A stretch of DNA of 19,710 bases, from the NCBI GenBank assembly GCA_045399315.1, contig DAYVGO010000024.1, positions 1 through 19,710 of the forward strand, read 5' to 3'. The notes under the pieces were generated by a model. It worked only from the letters and a program-made list of their open reading frames with translations. It was not told where the DNA came from and did no database searches. The first letter of the stretch is position 1. Each line of letters opens with the position of its first letter. Position numbers and translations under genes: made by a program. This document shows positions 1 through 8,230 of the stretch, in pieces. Source of the DNA: Arsenophonus sp045399315 (GTDB taxonomy: Bacteria; Pseudomonadota; Gammaproteobacteria; Enterobacterales; Enterobacteriaceae).

Positions 1-118
1 TGTCAATATGAAAGTGACATTGATAGCGCCAATCGCAATGGATGAAGGGTTGCGTTTTGCGATCCGAGAAGGTGGTCGTACGGTAGGTGCAGGTGTCGTT
101 GCTAAGATTATTGCTTGA
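1..118 (+). CDS. tuf: Elongation factor Tu, C-terminal end (partial)
   Basis: This is the last 38 codons of EF-Tu, the GTPase that delivers aminoacyl-tRNA to the ribosomal A site. The readable frame starts at base 2 and ends with TGA at 116-118. The sequence includes MKVTLIAPIAMDEGLRFAIR and the terminal GAGVVAKIIA, which is the conserved end of domain III. The gene enters from outside the window. Its position directly before secE marks it as the tufB copy in the usual Enterobacterales order. The TGA stop is followed by a terminator at 141-167. Confidence 0.97.
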   Translation, partial: VNMKVTLIAPIAMDEGLRFAIREGGRTVGAGVVAKIIA

Positions 119-140
119 TCTTTAGGGCAATAATTGTAAA

Positions 141-167
141 AAGGGCATCATCTGATGCCTTTTTTAT
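141..167 (+). terminator. Rho-independent terminator of tuf
   Basis: GGGCATCA (143-150) pairs with TGATGCCT (153-160) across a 2-base loop; the outermost pair is G-T. The stem extends through A-T pairs into a T run at 160-166. It lies 23 bases after the tuf stop and separates tuf from the secE-nusG unit. Confidence 0.9.
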
Positions 168-191
168 ACTAGCTTAGTTAATTTAAGAACC

Positions 192-236
192 TATCTCATC
201 AATAGCTTATACGTTAGTTTAATTATTGGTGAGATA
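192..236. repeat. 13-bp inverted repeat in the tuf-secE gap
   Basis: The bases at 192-204 (TATCTCATCAATA) pair with 224-236 (TATTGGTGAGATA), with a single G-T wobble and a 19-base AT-rich spacer. No T run follows, so it is not a typical terminator. It could be an operator-like palindrome, an mRNA hairpin if transcription starts upstream, or a relic of a small mobile element. I cannot decide between these. Confidence 0.6.
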
Positions 237-350
237 AGCTCTGATATAAAGAATTATTGGATGTCTCTCAATAGTTAAATGTCATGCTGGTTTATGACGT
301 AAAGTGAGATACAATAGTGGTATGTTTTATTTCAGTCAAATTTGAATTGT

Positions 351-378
351 TTTACGAGGCAAATTGACGTTTTATTAT
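351..378 (+). promoter_or_regulatory. Candidate secE promoter
   Basis: TTTACG (351-356) and TATTAT (373-378) are separated by 16 bases and resemble sigma-70 -35 and -10 boxes. The start point would lie only about 15 bases before the secE ATG, which leaves a very short leader. A second -10-like TACAAT at 310-315 lacks a convincing -35. One of these, or another site in 240-390, must serve secE-nusG, because the tuf terminator lies upstream. Confidence 0.3.
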
Positions 379-399
379 ATCATAGTAACAGGTTGATTT

Positions 400-783
400 A
401 TGAGTGCGAATAGCGATGCTCAAGAAAGCGGACGTAGTTTTGATGTAGCAAAATGGATATTAGTCGCGATTCTTTTAGTTATTGCTATTGTTGGTAACTA
501 TTATTTCCGGCAATACAATATTGCATTACGTGTTATAGCAGTTGTTGCTGTTGCTGTGCTTGCTGGTGGCATTACATTGTGGACAGCAAAAGGAAAAGCA
601 ACTTTAGCATTTGCTCGCGAAGCTCGCATTGAAATGCGTAAAGTCATTTGGCCAACACGCCAGGAAGCATTACAGACAACATTAATTGTTGCGGCAGTTA
701 CTGTTGTTATGGCACTAATCCTTTGGGGATTAGATGGTATACTGGTGCGTTTAGTTTCATTTATTACAGGCCTGAGGTTCTAA
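400..783 (+). CDS. secE: Preprotein translocase subunit SecE
   Basis: SecE is the inner-membrane subunit that clamps SecY in the SecYEG protein-conducting channel. The 127-aa product has the same length as the E. coli protein. It shows three hydrophobic segments (roughly residues 19-36, 43-62 and 93-113), as in enterobacterial SecE; many other bacteria have only one. The most conserved stretch is the amphipathic part before the last membrane segment, FAREARIEMRKVIWPTRQEA (about 69-88). The start ATG follows a weak ribosome site (AGG in ACAGGTTGATTT). The TAA stop is one base before the nusG ATG, so the two genes are translated as a coupled pair. Confidence 0.97.
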   Translation: MSANSDAQESGRSFDVAKWILVAILLVIAIVGNYYFRQYNIALRVIAVVAVAVLAGGITLWTAKGKATLAFAREARIEMRKVIWPTRQEALQTTLIVAAVTVVMALILWGLDGILVRLVSFITGLRF

Positions 784-784
784 G

Positions 785-1330
785 ATGTCAGAATCCCCTA
801 AAAAACGCTGGTATTTTATTCAAGCATTTTCTGGTTTTGAAGCTCGAGTTGCCCAGTCGTTGCGTGAACATATCAAGTTACATGGTATGGAAGATAAGTT
901 TGGTGAAGTGATGGTGCCAACGGAAGAGGTGATGGAAATTCGAAGTGGTCAACGTTGTAAAAGTGAACGAAAATTCTTTCCAGGATATGTTTTAGTGCAA
1001 ATGATTATGGATGATGCTAGCTGGCATTTGGTGCGTAGTGTACCACGTGTTATGGGTTTTATTGGCGGTACACCAGATCGTCCAGCTCCTATTAGCGATA
1101 AAGAAGTTGATGCGATTATGAATCGTTTGCAGCAAGCAGGGGATAAGCCACGACCAAAAACACTGTTTGAACCAGGAGAAATGGTTCGTGTTAGCGATGG
1201 TCCATTTGCAGACTTTAACGGTGTCGTTGAAGAAGTTGACTATGAAAAGAGCCGCCTCAAAGTATCGGTTTCTATTTTCAGTCGCGCCACGCCGGTAGAG
1301 TTAGATTTCAGTCAAGTAGAAAAAGTATAA
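785..1330 (+). CDS. nusG: Transcription termination/antitermination factor NusG
   Basis: NusG binds RNA polymerase, suppresses pausing, and links the enzyme to Rho or to ribosomal protein S10. The 181-aa product has the usual enterobacterial length. The N-terminal NGN domain starts with KKRWYFIQAFSGFEARVAQS and contains the conserved FFPGYVLVQM segment and the VMGFIGG turn. The C-terminal KOW domain begins with FEPGEMVRVSDGPFADFNG and ends in VELDFSQVEKV. It follows secE after a single base. The next promoter lies immediately downstream at 1348-1376. Confidence 0.98.
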   Translation: MSESPKKRWYFIQAFSGFEARVAQSLREHIKLHGMEDKFGEVMVPTEEVMEIRSGQRCKSERKFFPGYVLVQMIMDDASWHLVRSVPRVMGFIGGTPDRPAPISDKEVDAIMNRLQQAGDKPRPKTLFEPGEMVRVSDGPFADFNGVVEEVDYEKSRLKVSVSIFSRATPVELDFSQVEKV

Positions 1331-1347
1331 AACATCTGACAACTTGC

Positions 1348-1376
1348 TTGTAAAAGGCAGGAAATTTGGCTATAAT
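1348..1376 (+). promoter_or_regulatory. Promoter of rplKA (P-L11)
   Basis: TTGTAA (1348-1353) and a perfect TATAAT (1371-1376) are separated by 17 bases, which is ideal sigma-70 spacing. It begins 18 bases after the nusG stop and about 95 bases before the L1-type regulatory site and rplK start. This matches the known position of the L11 promoter in enteric bacteria. Confidence 0.8.
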
Positions 1377-1431
1377 TCCGCGCTTTTATTTTTTTATGGT
1401 CTGAAGAATTGTTTGGATCATTATATTACAG

Positions 1432-1463
1432 GGGAGCTTCATAATTGAAGCGACATTACCCAG
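1432..1463 (+). promoter_or_regulatory. L1 translational repressor site in the rplK leader
   Basis: GCTTC (1436-1440) pairs with GAAGC (1447-1451) around ATAATT, preceded by GGGGA and followed by GACATTACCC. In enteric bacteria, free L1 binds a hairpin of this design just upstream of rplK and represses translation of rplK-rplA, by mimicry of its 23S rRNA site. The assignment rests on position and resemblance. The ribosome site TTAGAGGAAATATGC lies between this hairpin and the rplK ATG. Confidence 0.6.
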
Positions 1464-1478
1464 TTAGAGGAAATATGC

Positions 1479-1907
1479 ATGGCTAAGAAAGTACAAGCCT
1501 ATGTTAAGCTGCAAGTTGCAGCAGGTATGGCTAATCCTAGTCCTCCTGTTGGTCCAGCTCTGGGTCAGCAAGGGGTCAATATTATGGAGTTTTGTAAAGC
1601 ATTTAATGCTAAAACAGATAGCTTAGAAAAAGGCTTACCAATTCCGGTTGTAATTACTGTCTATTCAGACCGTTCATTTACATTTATAACCAAGACACCA
1701 CCTGCAGCCGTATTATTGAAAAAAGCAGCTGGCATTAAGTCTGGGTCAGGCAAACCAAATAAAGAGAAAGTTGGCAAAGTAACCAGCGCACAAATTCGTG
1801 AAATTGCTGAAACTAAAGCTGCGGATATGACAGGAGCTGATATTGAAGCGATGATGTGTTCAATTGAAGGTACTGCTCGTTCCATGGGCTTGGTAGTGGA
1901 GAGTTAA
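1479..1907 (+). CDS. rplK: 50S ribosomal protein L11
   Basis: L11 binds the GTPase-associated region of 23S rRNA, works with elongation factors, and is needed for RelA activation. The 142-aa length is standard. The N-terminal domain carries the proline-rich MANPSPPVGPALGQQGVNIM, with the switch helix and the VVITVYSDRSFTFITKTPPA strand region. The C-terminal RNA-binding domain includes the KSGSGKPNKEKVGKVT loop and ends SMGLVVES. The ATG at 1479 is chosen because AGAGGAAA lies just upstream and the MAKKVQAYVKLQV start is conserved. rplA follows after 3 bases. Confidence 0.98.
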   Translation: MAKKVQAYVKLQVAAGMANPSPPVGPALGQQGVNIMEFCKAFNAKTDSLEKGLPIPVVITVYSDRSFTFITKTPPAAVLLKKAAGIKSGSGKPNKEKVGKVTSAQIREIAETKAADMTGADIEAMMCSIEGTARSMGLVVES

Positions 1908-1910
1908 TCA

Positions 1911-2612
1911 ATGGCTAAACTAACCAAGCGTATGCGCAATATTCGTGAAAAAATTGATGCAACTAAACAATATGATATTAGTGAAGCAATTACACTCTTG
2001 AAAGAGCTAGCGACCGCTAAATTTGTAGAAAGCGTTGATGTTTCAATTAATCTGGGTATTGATGCACGTAAATCTGATCAAAATGTTCGTGGTGCAACTG
2101 TTTTACCACATGGCACGGGTCGTTCTGTTCGTGTTGCGGTATTTACTCAGGGAGCTAATGCTGAAGCAGCAAACGCAGCTGGAGCTGAATTAGTTGGCAT
2201 GGAAGATCTGGCTGATAAAATTAAATCTGGTGAAATGAACTTTGATGTGGTTATTGCATCACCAGATGCAATGCGCATTGTTGGTCAGTTAGGTCAGATT
2301 TTGGGACCTCGTGGCCTAATGCCAAATCCTAAAGTTGGCACAGTAACGTCTAATATTGCTGAAGCAGTTCAGAATGCGAAAACAGGTCAAATCCGTTACC
2401 GTAATGATAAAAATGGTATTATTCATACTACTATCGGTAAAGTTGATTTTGATAATAATAAATTAAAAGAAAATCTTGAAGCACTATTAGTTGCGTTGAA
2501 AAAAGCAAAACCTTCTTCTGCTAAAGGTATTTATATTAAGAAAATTAACCTGTCTACAACGATGGGGGCAGGAGTTGCCGTTGATCAAGCAGGATTATTT
2601 GCGTCAGCGTAA
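1911..2612 (+). CDS. rplA: 50S ribosomal protein L1
   Basis: L1 forms the mobile stalk that helps release E-site tRNA, and it is the translational repressor of its own rplKA message. The product is 233 aa, close to the usual 234. It shows the conserved start MAKLTKRMRNIREKI, the TVLPHGTGRSVRVAVF segment, LGPRGLMPNPKVGTVT in domain II, and the KGIYIKKINLSTTMGAGVAVD C-terminal part. It is translationally coupled to rplK. The ribosome site GGAGAG sits inside the rplK end, and no separate promoter is visible. A new promoter and leader follow after the stop. Confidence 0.98.
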   Translation: MAKLTKRMRNIREKIDATKQYDISEAITLLKELATAKFVESVDVSINLGIDARKSDQNVRGATVLPHGTGRSVRVAVFTQGANAEAANAAGAELVGMEDLADKIKSGEMNFDVVIASPDAMRIVGQLGQILGPRGLMPNPKVGTVTSNIAEAVQNAKTGQIRYRNDKNGIIHTTIGKVDFDNNKLKENLEALLVALKKAKPSSAKGIYIKKINLSTTMGAGVAVDQAGLFASA

Positions 2613-2634
2613 TTTATTGAATATCATTTATAGC

Positions 2635-2661
2635 TTTACCTTTGTGTCAAATTTGTATAAA
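2635..2661 (+). promoter_or_regulatory. Candidate promoter of rplJL-rpoBC (P-L10)
   Basis: TATAAA at 2656-2661 in TTTGTATAAAATTTGCCG is a good -10 box. The best -35 match, TTTACC (2635-2640), gives a slightly short 15-base spacer. It lies between rplA and the L10 leader, where the enteric L10 promoter is known to be. The location supports the call more than the -35 quality does. Confidence 0.55.
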
Positions 2662-2727
2662 ATTTGCCGCCTTATGTTTGTTATCTTTTATTAAAATAAA
2701 GGTACCAAACTCTAAATTTAGGTTGGT

Positions 2728-2919
2728 GCCTGGCCTTATCCAGGCGCTCCGTCCAAGACCGTAGGTGTAAGTAATTACTTAATATCCTGTGTAGACGGTG
2801 GCAGAGCCACTAAGATTAATTTCTGGATTCTGCTCACCGTATTTAACGCTCAAACATATGAGATGTTTTGAGTGATGTGAGTCCCGGGAAAACCCGGTTA
2901 ATCCAGGAGCAAGAAGCTA
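2728..2919 (+). ncRNA. L10 leader: autoregulatory RNA upstream of rplJ
   Basis: This untranslated leader is the binding site through which the L10-(L12)4 complex represses rplJL translation. It starts with a hairpin, GCCTGG (2728-2733) with CCAGGC (2740-2745). It then shows CCGTCCAAGACCGTAGG and the partner TAGACGGTGGCAGAG, ACTAAGATTAATTT, and CTGCTCACCGTATTTAACGC. These blocks match the recalled E. coli leader almost block for block. Two further hairpins precede the ribosome site. One is the long CGCTCAAACAT/ATGTTTTGAGTG stem, and the other is CCGGG AAAA CCCGG. The rplJ Shine-Dalgarno sequence is AGGAGC. Confidence 0.9.
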
Positions 2920-3417
2920 ATGGCACTAAATCTTCAAGACAAACAAGCGATTGTTGCTGAAGTCAGCGAAGTAGCCAAAGGTGCGCTGTCTGCAGTTGTC
3001 GCGGATTCTCGTGGTGTAGCTGTAGATAAAATGACTGAACTGCGTAAAGCAGGTCGCGAAGCAGGTGTATATATTCGTGTTGTTCGTAATACGTTGATGC
3101 GTCGTGCTGTTGAAGGTACTACTTATGAGTGCCTTAAAGAAGCGTTTATTGGTCCAACCTTGATTGCTTTTTCTAAAGAACATCCGGGCGTAGCAGCTCG
3201 TTTGTTTAAAGAATTCGCGAAAGCGAATCCAGCATTCGAGGTTAAAGCAGCAGCCTTTGAAGGAGAGTTTATCCCAGCGAACCAAATTGATCGTCTGGCA
3301 ACTCTTCCAACTTACGAAGAAGCAATTGTGCGTCTGATGTCAACCATGAAAGAAGCCTCTGCAGGTAAATTGGCTCGCATTATGGCGGCACTACGCGATC
3401 AGAAAGAAGCGGCGTAA
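2920..3417 (+). CDS. rplJ: 50S ribosomal protein L10
   Basis: L10 anchors the L7/L12 dimers to the ribosome at the base of the factor-recruiting stalk, and its complex with L12 represses its own message. The 165-aa product has standard length. The N-terminal rRNA-binding part includes MALNLQDKQAIVAEVSEVAK, AVVADSRGV and MTELRKAGREAGVYIRVVRN. The C-terminal helix that binds L12 dimers ends in MAALRDQKEAA. The ATG follows AGGAGCAAGAAGCTA. rplL follows after a 61-base gap. Confidence 0.98.
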   Translation: MALNLQDKQAIVAEVSEVAKGALSAVVADSRGVAVDKMTELRKAGREAGVYIRVVRNTLMRRAVEGTTYECLKEAFIGPTLIAFSKEHPGVAARLFKEFAKANPAFEVKAAAFEGEFIPANQIDRLATLPTYEEAIVRLMSTMKEASAGKLARIMAALRDQKEAA

Positions 3418-3478
3418 GCCTATTTCCTTTGTTGCTTTTTAACGTATAAAATATTTCTGAATTTTAGGAACCCTTGTT

Positions 3479-3847
3479 ATGTCTATAACTAAAGAACAAA
3501 TTCTTGATGCAGTTGCAGAAATGTCTGTAATGGACGTTGTTGAACTGATCACTATGATGGAAAATAGGTTTGGTGTTTCTGCTGCGGCAGCAGTAGCGGT
3601 TGCAGCACCAGGCGCTACTGAAGCGGCTGAAGAAAAAACTGAATTTGATGTTATCTTGTCTGCTATCGGTGCTAACAAAGTTGCGGTTATTAAAGCTGTT
3701 CGTGCTGCAACTGGCTTGGGACTAAAAGAAGCAAAAGACATGGTAGAATCAGCGCCAGCAACAATTAAAGAAGCAGTAAGTAAAGAAGAATCTGAAACAT
3801 TAAAGAAATCGCTGGAAGAAGCAGGTGCTTCTGTTGAAGTTAAATAA
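3479..3847 (+). CDS. rplL: 50S ribosomal protein L7/L12
   Basis: L7/L12 is the multicopy acidic stalk protein that recruits translational GTPases. The product is 122 aa. The N-terminal dimerisation domain starts MSITKEQILDAVAEMSVMDV. An Ala-rich hinge with SAAAAVAVAAPGATEAAEE lies at about 34-52. The C-terminal factor-binding domain includes FDVILSAIGANKVAVIKAVR and GLGLKEAKDMVE, and ends EEAGASVEVK. AGGAACCCTTGTT provides the ribosome site. The gene lies upstream of a partial terminator, so the stalk protein can be made in excess over RNA polymerase subunits. The MSVMDVVELITMME start resembles Proteus and Providencia L12 as I recall them. Confidence 0.98.
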   Translation: MSITKEQILDAVAEMSVMDVVELITMMENRFGVSAAAAVAVAAPGATEAAEEKTEFDVILSAIGANKVAVIKAVRAATGLGLKEAKDMVESAPATIKEAVSKEESETLKKSLEEAGASVEVK

Positions 3848-3886
3848 GCTTTGCTTTAAGTTGGCAGCCTAATTTTATAGGCTGAC

Positions 3887-3917
3887 GGCTGGTGATTTTT
3901 TAGTCACCAGCCTTTTT
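3887..3917 (+). terminator. Attenuator between rplL and rpoB
   Basis: GGCTGGTGA (3887-3895) pairs perfectly with TCACCAGCC (3904-3912) around TTTTTTAG, followed by TTTTT (3913-3917). A smaller hairpin, CAGCCT/AGGCTG, lies just before it. Partial termination here is the established way in enteric bacteria to make more ribosomal stalk protein than RNA polymerase. No strong promoter is evident before rpoB, so read-through must supply rpoBC. Confidence 0.88.
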
Positions 3918-3934
3918 GCGCTATAAAGTGTATT

Positions 3935-3979
3935 AGGATATCAGTAATATTTCACACTGTTTAGTTACTGAGTTATCCT
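3935..3979 (+). other. Probable RNase III processing hairpin, rplL-rpoB spacer
   Basis: The bases at 3935-3947 (AGGATA then TCAGTAA) pair with 3965-3979 (TTACTGA, bulge GT, TATCCT) around a 17-base loop. E. coli is cleaved by RNase III in this same spacer between attenuator and rpoB. The function here is inferred from position. The rest of the 345-base spacer (3848-4192) holds only the attenuator and a short hairpin near rpoB; I see no gene in it. Confidence 0.5.
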
Positions 3980-4139
3980 TTCAATGCTTTTTGCTATTGA
4001 CGACTTAATATACTGTGTTTATGACTCTGACAATTGAAGCTTGGTAGTTATGTAATGCAATGAAATGATGTAAGAGTAATAGCAATAAGTATTATGGAAA
4101 ATAGTCTTTTTTCCGTTCCAAAAAATAGTGTTGCAGATG

Positions 4140-4159
4140 CTGTCCTTTAGGACGGACAG
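4140..4159 (+). other. Short hairpin just upstream of rpoB
   Basis: CTGTCC (4140-4145) can pair with GGACAG (4154-4159). An alternative is the smaller GTCC TTTA GGAC (4142-4153). It ends 33 bases before the rpoB ATG and upstream of the ribosome site GAGGAA. It may influence rpoB translation, but nothing in the sequence proves a role. Confidence 0.35.
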
Positions 4160-4192
4160 AGTGGGCCACTGATCAGCAAGCTGAGGAACCCT

Positions 4193-7100
4193 ATGGTTTA
4201 CTCCTATACCGAGAAAAAACGTATTCGTAAGGATTTTGGCAAACGTCCGCAAGTTTTGGATGTTCCTTATCTTTTATCTATCCAACTTGACTCATTCACT
4301 AAGTTTATCGAGCAAGATTTAGAAGGTCAGAATGGGCTGGAAGCAGCATTCCGTTCTGTATTTCCAATTCAAAGCTACAGTGGCAATGCTGAATTGCAAT
4401 ATGTTAGCTATCGTCTTGGTGAGCCTGTATTTGATGTTAAAGAATGTCAGATCCGTGGTGTCACTTATTCTGCTCCTTTGCGGGTTAAACTACGTCTTGT
4501 GATTTATGAGCGTGAAGCACCGGAAGGCACAGTAAAAGACATAAAAGAACAAGAAGTTTACATGGGTGAAATTCCACTCATGACAGATAATGGTACTTTC
4601 ATTATCAATGGTACAGAGCGTGTTATTGTATCTCAATTACATCGCAGTCCTGGTGTATTTTTTGATAGTGATAAAGGTAAAACCCATTCTTCTGGTAAGG
4701 TATTATATAATGCACGCATTATTCCTTATCGTGGATCATGGTTAGATTTTGAATTTGATCCTAAAGATAATCTTTTCGTTCGTATTGATCGCCGTCGTAA
4801 ATTACCTGCGACAATTATTCTACGTGCGATGGATTATGATACCGAAGAGATCCTTGATCTATTTTTTGAGAAGACTACTTTTCAAATTCGCGATAGTAAG
4901 TTGTTAATGACGCTGATACCTGAACGTTTGCGTGGTGAGACAGCTTCTTTTGATATTGAAGTAAACGGTAAAGTCTATATTGAAAAAGGTCGCCGTATTA
5001 CTGCACGTCATGTTCGTCAGTTAGAAAAAGACAAAATCACAACTATTGAAGTACCTGTTGAGTATATTGCAGGTAAAGTGGTTGCTAAGGATTACATTGA
5101 CGAAAGTACTGGCGAATTAATCTGTATAGCTAATACAGAGCTTTCTCTTGATATGTTAGCACGTCTAAGTCAAGGTGGTTATAAAACCATTGAAACCTTA
5201 TTTACTAATGACTTAGATCATGGGGCATATATTTCAGAAACACTACGTGCTGATCCAACCACAGATCGTTTAAGTGCACTAGTTGAAATTTACCGTATGA
5301 TGCGTCCAGGTGAGCCACCTACTCGTGAAGCGGCAGAAAATCTGTTTGAGAACTTATTCTTTTCGGAAGAACGCTATGATCTATCCGCGGTAGGGCGCAT
5401 GAAATTTAATCTTTCACTAGATCGTGAAGTGGTTGAAGGCTCAAGTATCTTAAGCAAACAAGATATCATTGATGTAATGAAAAAACTCATTGATATCCGT
5501 AACGGTAAAGGTGAAGTTGATGATATTGACCATTTAGGCAACCGCCGTATTCGTTCGGTTGGTGAAATGGCTGAAAATCAGTTCCGTGTTGGTTTAGTGC
5601 GAGTTGAGCGTGCGGTTAAAGAGCGTTTGTCATTAGGTGATTTAGATGCCTTAATGCCGCAGGATATGATTAACGCGAAACCAATTTCTGCTGCGGTTAA
5701 AGAGTTTTTTGGTTCAAGCCAATTATCACAGTTTATGGATCAGAATAATCCACTATCTGAAATTACTCATAAACGTCGTATTTCGGCATTAGGTCCTGGT
5801 GGACTAACACGTGAACGAGCGGGTTTTGAAGTTCGTGACGTACACCCAACTCATTATGGGCGTGTATGTCCAATTGAAACCCCTGAAGGGCCGAATATCG
5901 GTTTGATTAACTCCTTGTCTGTCTATGCACAAACGAATGAGTATGGTTTTTTGGAAACGCCTTATCGTTTGGTACGGGATGGTATAGTTACTGATGAAAT
6001 TTATTATTTATCAGCGATTGAAGAAGGTAACTACATCATTGCTCAGGCGAATACTGTGTTAGATGACGATGGGCGGTTTGTTGAAGAATTAGTCACTTGC
6101 CGCAATAAAGGTGAGTCCAGTTTATTCAGCCGTGATCAGGTAGAATATATGGACGTTTCAACCCAACAGGTTGTATCTGTTGGTGCTTCATTAATACCAT
6201 TCCTTGAGCACGATGATGCCAACCGGGCATTGATGGGTGCAAACATGCAACGTCAGGCAGTACCGACGTTACGCTCTGATAAACCGCTGGTTGGTACTGG
6301 GATGGAACGTGCAGTTGCTGTTGACTCTGGGGTAACAGCAGTCGCTAAACGTGGTGGTACAGTTCAATATGTTGATGCTTCACGTATTGTTATCAAAGTT
6401 AATGAAGATGAGATGTATCCAGGTGAAGCCGGTATTGATATTTATAATCTGACTAAATATACGCGTTCTAATCAGAACACTTGTATTAATCAGATGCCAT
6501 GCGTTTCACTGTGTGAGTCTGTTGAACGTGGTGATGTTTTGGCTGATGGACCATCGACAGATCTAGGTGAATTAGCGCTTGGTCAAAATATGCGTGTTGC
6601 ATTCATGCCCTGGAATGGTTACAACTTTGAAGATTCTATTTTGGTATCTGAGCGAGTAGTACAAGAAGATCGTTTTACCACCATTCATATTCAGGAGTTA
6701 GCTTGTGTATCTCGTGATACTAAGTTAGGACCTGAAGAGATTACTGCTGATATTCCTAACGTTGGTGAAGCAGCATTATCTAAGTTGGATGAATCAGGTA
6801 TTGTTTATATTGGTGCAGAAGTAACTGGTGGCGACATTCTGGTTGGTAAGGTAACACCGAAAGGTGAAACGCAACTAACGCCAGAAGAGAAATTGTTGCG
6901 CGCTATTTTTGGTGAAAAAGCTTCTGACGTTAAAGATTCTTCACTGCGGGTACCAAATGGAGTATCAGGAACGGTTATTGATGTACAAGTCTTTACACGT
7001 GATGGCGTAGAGAAAGATAAACGTGCGTTAGAAATTGAAGAAATGCAGCTTCGTGATGTGAAGAAAGATTTAACTGAAGAGCTACGTATCTTTGAAGCAG

Positions 7101-8221
7101 GTTTATTTGCGCGTATCCGAGCAGTGCTAACTAATGGTGGTATTGAAGGTGATAAACTGGATAAATTACCGCGTGAACGTTGGTTAGAATTATCCTTGAA
7201 GGATGAGGGAAAACAAAATCAGTTGGAGCAACTGGCTGAACAGTATGATGAGCTTAAAGCTGAATTTGAGAAGAAGCTAGATGCTAAACGTCGTAAGATC
7301 ACTCAAGGTGATGATTTAGCGCCTGGAGTATTGAAAATCGTTAAGGTTTATTTGGCAGTAAAACGTCAAATTCAACCAGGTGATAAAATGGCTGGTCGAC
7401 ATGGTAACAAAGGGGTTATTTCAAAAATTAACCCTGTTGAAGACATGCCTTACGATGAAAGTGGTAACCCTGTTGATATCGTTTTGAACCCACTGGGCGT
7501 ACCATCACGTATGAATATTGGTCAGATTCTGGAAACCCATTTGGGTATGGCTGCTAAAAGTATTGGCGATAAAATTAATACCATGCTGAAACAACAGCGT
7601 GAAGTAGCCAAATTGAGAGAGTTTATTCAGAAAGCTTATGACTTAGGAGATGATCTTCGTCAAGAAGTTGATCTCAGTACCTTTTCGGATGAAGAAGTTC
7701 TGCGATTAGCTCATAATTTGAAGAAAGGTATGCCAATTGCAACACCGGTCTTCGATGGTGCAAAAGAGAAAGAAATCAAAGAACTACTGACTTTAGCTGG
7801 GTTGCCGACTTCTGGTCAGATTACCTTGTATGATGGCTGTACAGGCGAGAAATTTGAACGTCAAGTGACAGTTGGTTATATGTATATGTTAAAACTGAAT
7901 CATCTTGTTGATGATAAAATGCATGCACGTTCAACAGGCTCTTATAGTCTGGTTACTCAACAACCTTTGGGTGGTAAAGCACAGTTTGGTGGTCAGCGTT
8001 TTGGTGAGATGGAAGTGTGGGCTCTGGAAGCATATGGCGCCGCTTACACCTTGCAAGAAATGCTTACCGTTAAATCCGATGATGTGAACGGACGTACTAA
8101 GATGTATAAAAACATTGTAGACGGCAACCATCAGATGGAACCAGGGATGCCGGAATCTTTCAATGTATTATTAAAAGAAATCCGCTCGTTGGGTATTAAC
8201 ATCGAACTGGAAGATGAGTAA
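4193..8221 (+). CDS. rpoB: DNA-directed RNA polymerase subunit beta
   Basis: Beta forms one pincer of RNA polymerase and part of the active centre. The 1342-aa product has exactly the E. coli length and numbering. The start MVYSYTEKKRIRKDFGKRPQ follows GAGGAACCCT. The rifampicin-binding cluster begins at residue 507 (GSSQLSQFMDQNNP) and keeps Q513, D516, H526, R529 and S531, so the sequence predicts a rifampicin-sensitive enzyme. The catalytic region GDKMAGRHGNKG lies near residues 1060-1075 and the C terminus ends SLGINIELEDE. Two Cys substitutions stand out against the E. coli sequence as I recall it: residue 774 (SLCESVERG for SLGEPVERG) and residue 1216 (LYDGCTGE for LYDGRTGE). The frame is fully intact. 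Confidence 0.99.
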   Translation: MVYSYTEKKRIRKDFGKRPQVLDVPYLLSIQLDSFTKFIEQDLEGQNGLEAAFRSVFPIQSYSGNAELQYVSYRLGEPVFDVKECQIRGVTYSAPLRVKLRLVIYEREAPEGTVKDIKEQEVYMGEIPLMTDNGTFIINGTERVIVSQLHRSPGVFFDSDKGKTHSSGKVLYNARIIPYRGSWLDFEFDPKDNLFVRIDRRRKLPATIILRAMDYDTEEILDLFFEKTTFQIRDSKLLMTLIPERLRGETASFDIEVNGKVYIEKGRRITARHVRQLEKDKITTIEVPVEYIAGKVVAKDYIDESTGELICIANTELSLDMLARLSQGGYKTIETLFTNDLDHGAYISETLRADPTTDRLSALVEIYRMMRPGEPPTREAAENLFENLFFSEERYDLSAVGRMKFNLSLDREVVEGSSILSKQDIIDVMKKLIDIRNGKGEVDDIDHLGNRRIRSVGEMAENQFRVGLVRVERAVKERLSLGDLDALMPQDMINAKPISAAVKEFFGSSQLSQFMDQNNPLSEITHKRRISALGPGGLTRERAGFEVRDVHPTHYGRVCPIETPEGPNIGLINSLSVYAQTNEYGFLETPYRLVRDGIVTDEIYYLSAIEEGNYIIAQANTVLDDDGRFVEELVTCRNKGESSLFSRDQVEYMDVSTQQVVSVGASLIPFLEHDDANRALMGANMQRQAVPTLRSDKPLVGTGMERAVAVDSGVTAVAKRGGTVQYVDASRIVIKVNEDEMYPGEAGIDIYNLTKYTRSNQNTCINQMPCVSLCESVERGDVLADGPSTDLGELALGQNMRVAFMPWNGYNFEDSILVSERVVQEDRFTTIHIQELACVSRDTKLGPEEITADIPNVGEAALSKLDESGIVYIGAEVTGGDILVGKVTPKGETQLTPEEKLLRAIFGEKASDVKDSSLRVPNGVSGTVIDVQVFTRDGVEKDKRALEIEEMQLRDVKKDLTEELRIFEAGLFARIRAVLTNGGIEGDKLDKLPRERWLELSLKDEGKQNQLEQLAEQYDELKAEFEKKLDAKRRKITQGDDLAPGVLKIVKVYLAVKRQIQPGDKMAGRHGNKGVISKINPVEDMPYDESGNPVDIVLNPLGVPSRMNIGQILETHLGMAAKSIGDKINTMLKQQREVAKLREFIQKAYDLGDDLRQEVDLSTFSDEEVLRLAHNLKKGMPIATPVFDGAKEKEIKELLTLAGLPTSGQITLYDGCTGEKFERQVTVGYMYMLKLNHLVDDKMHARSTGSYSLVTQQPLGGKAQFGGQRFGEMEVWALEAYGAAYTLQEMLTVKSDDVNGRTKMYKNIVDGNHQMEPGMPESFNVLLKEIRSLGINIELEDE

Positions 8222-8230
8222 TAAGTGATG

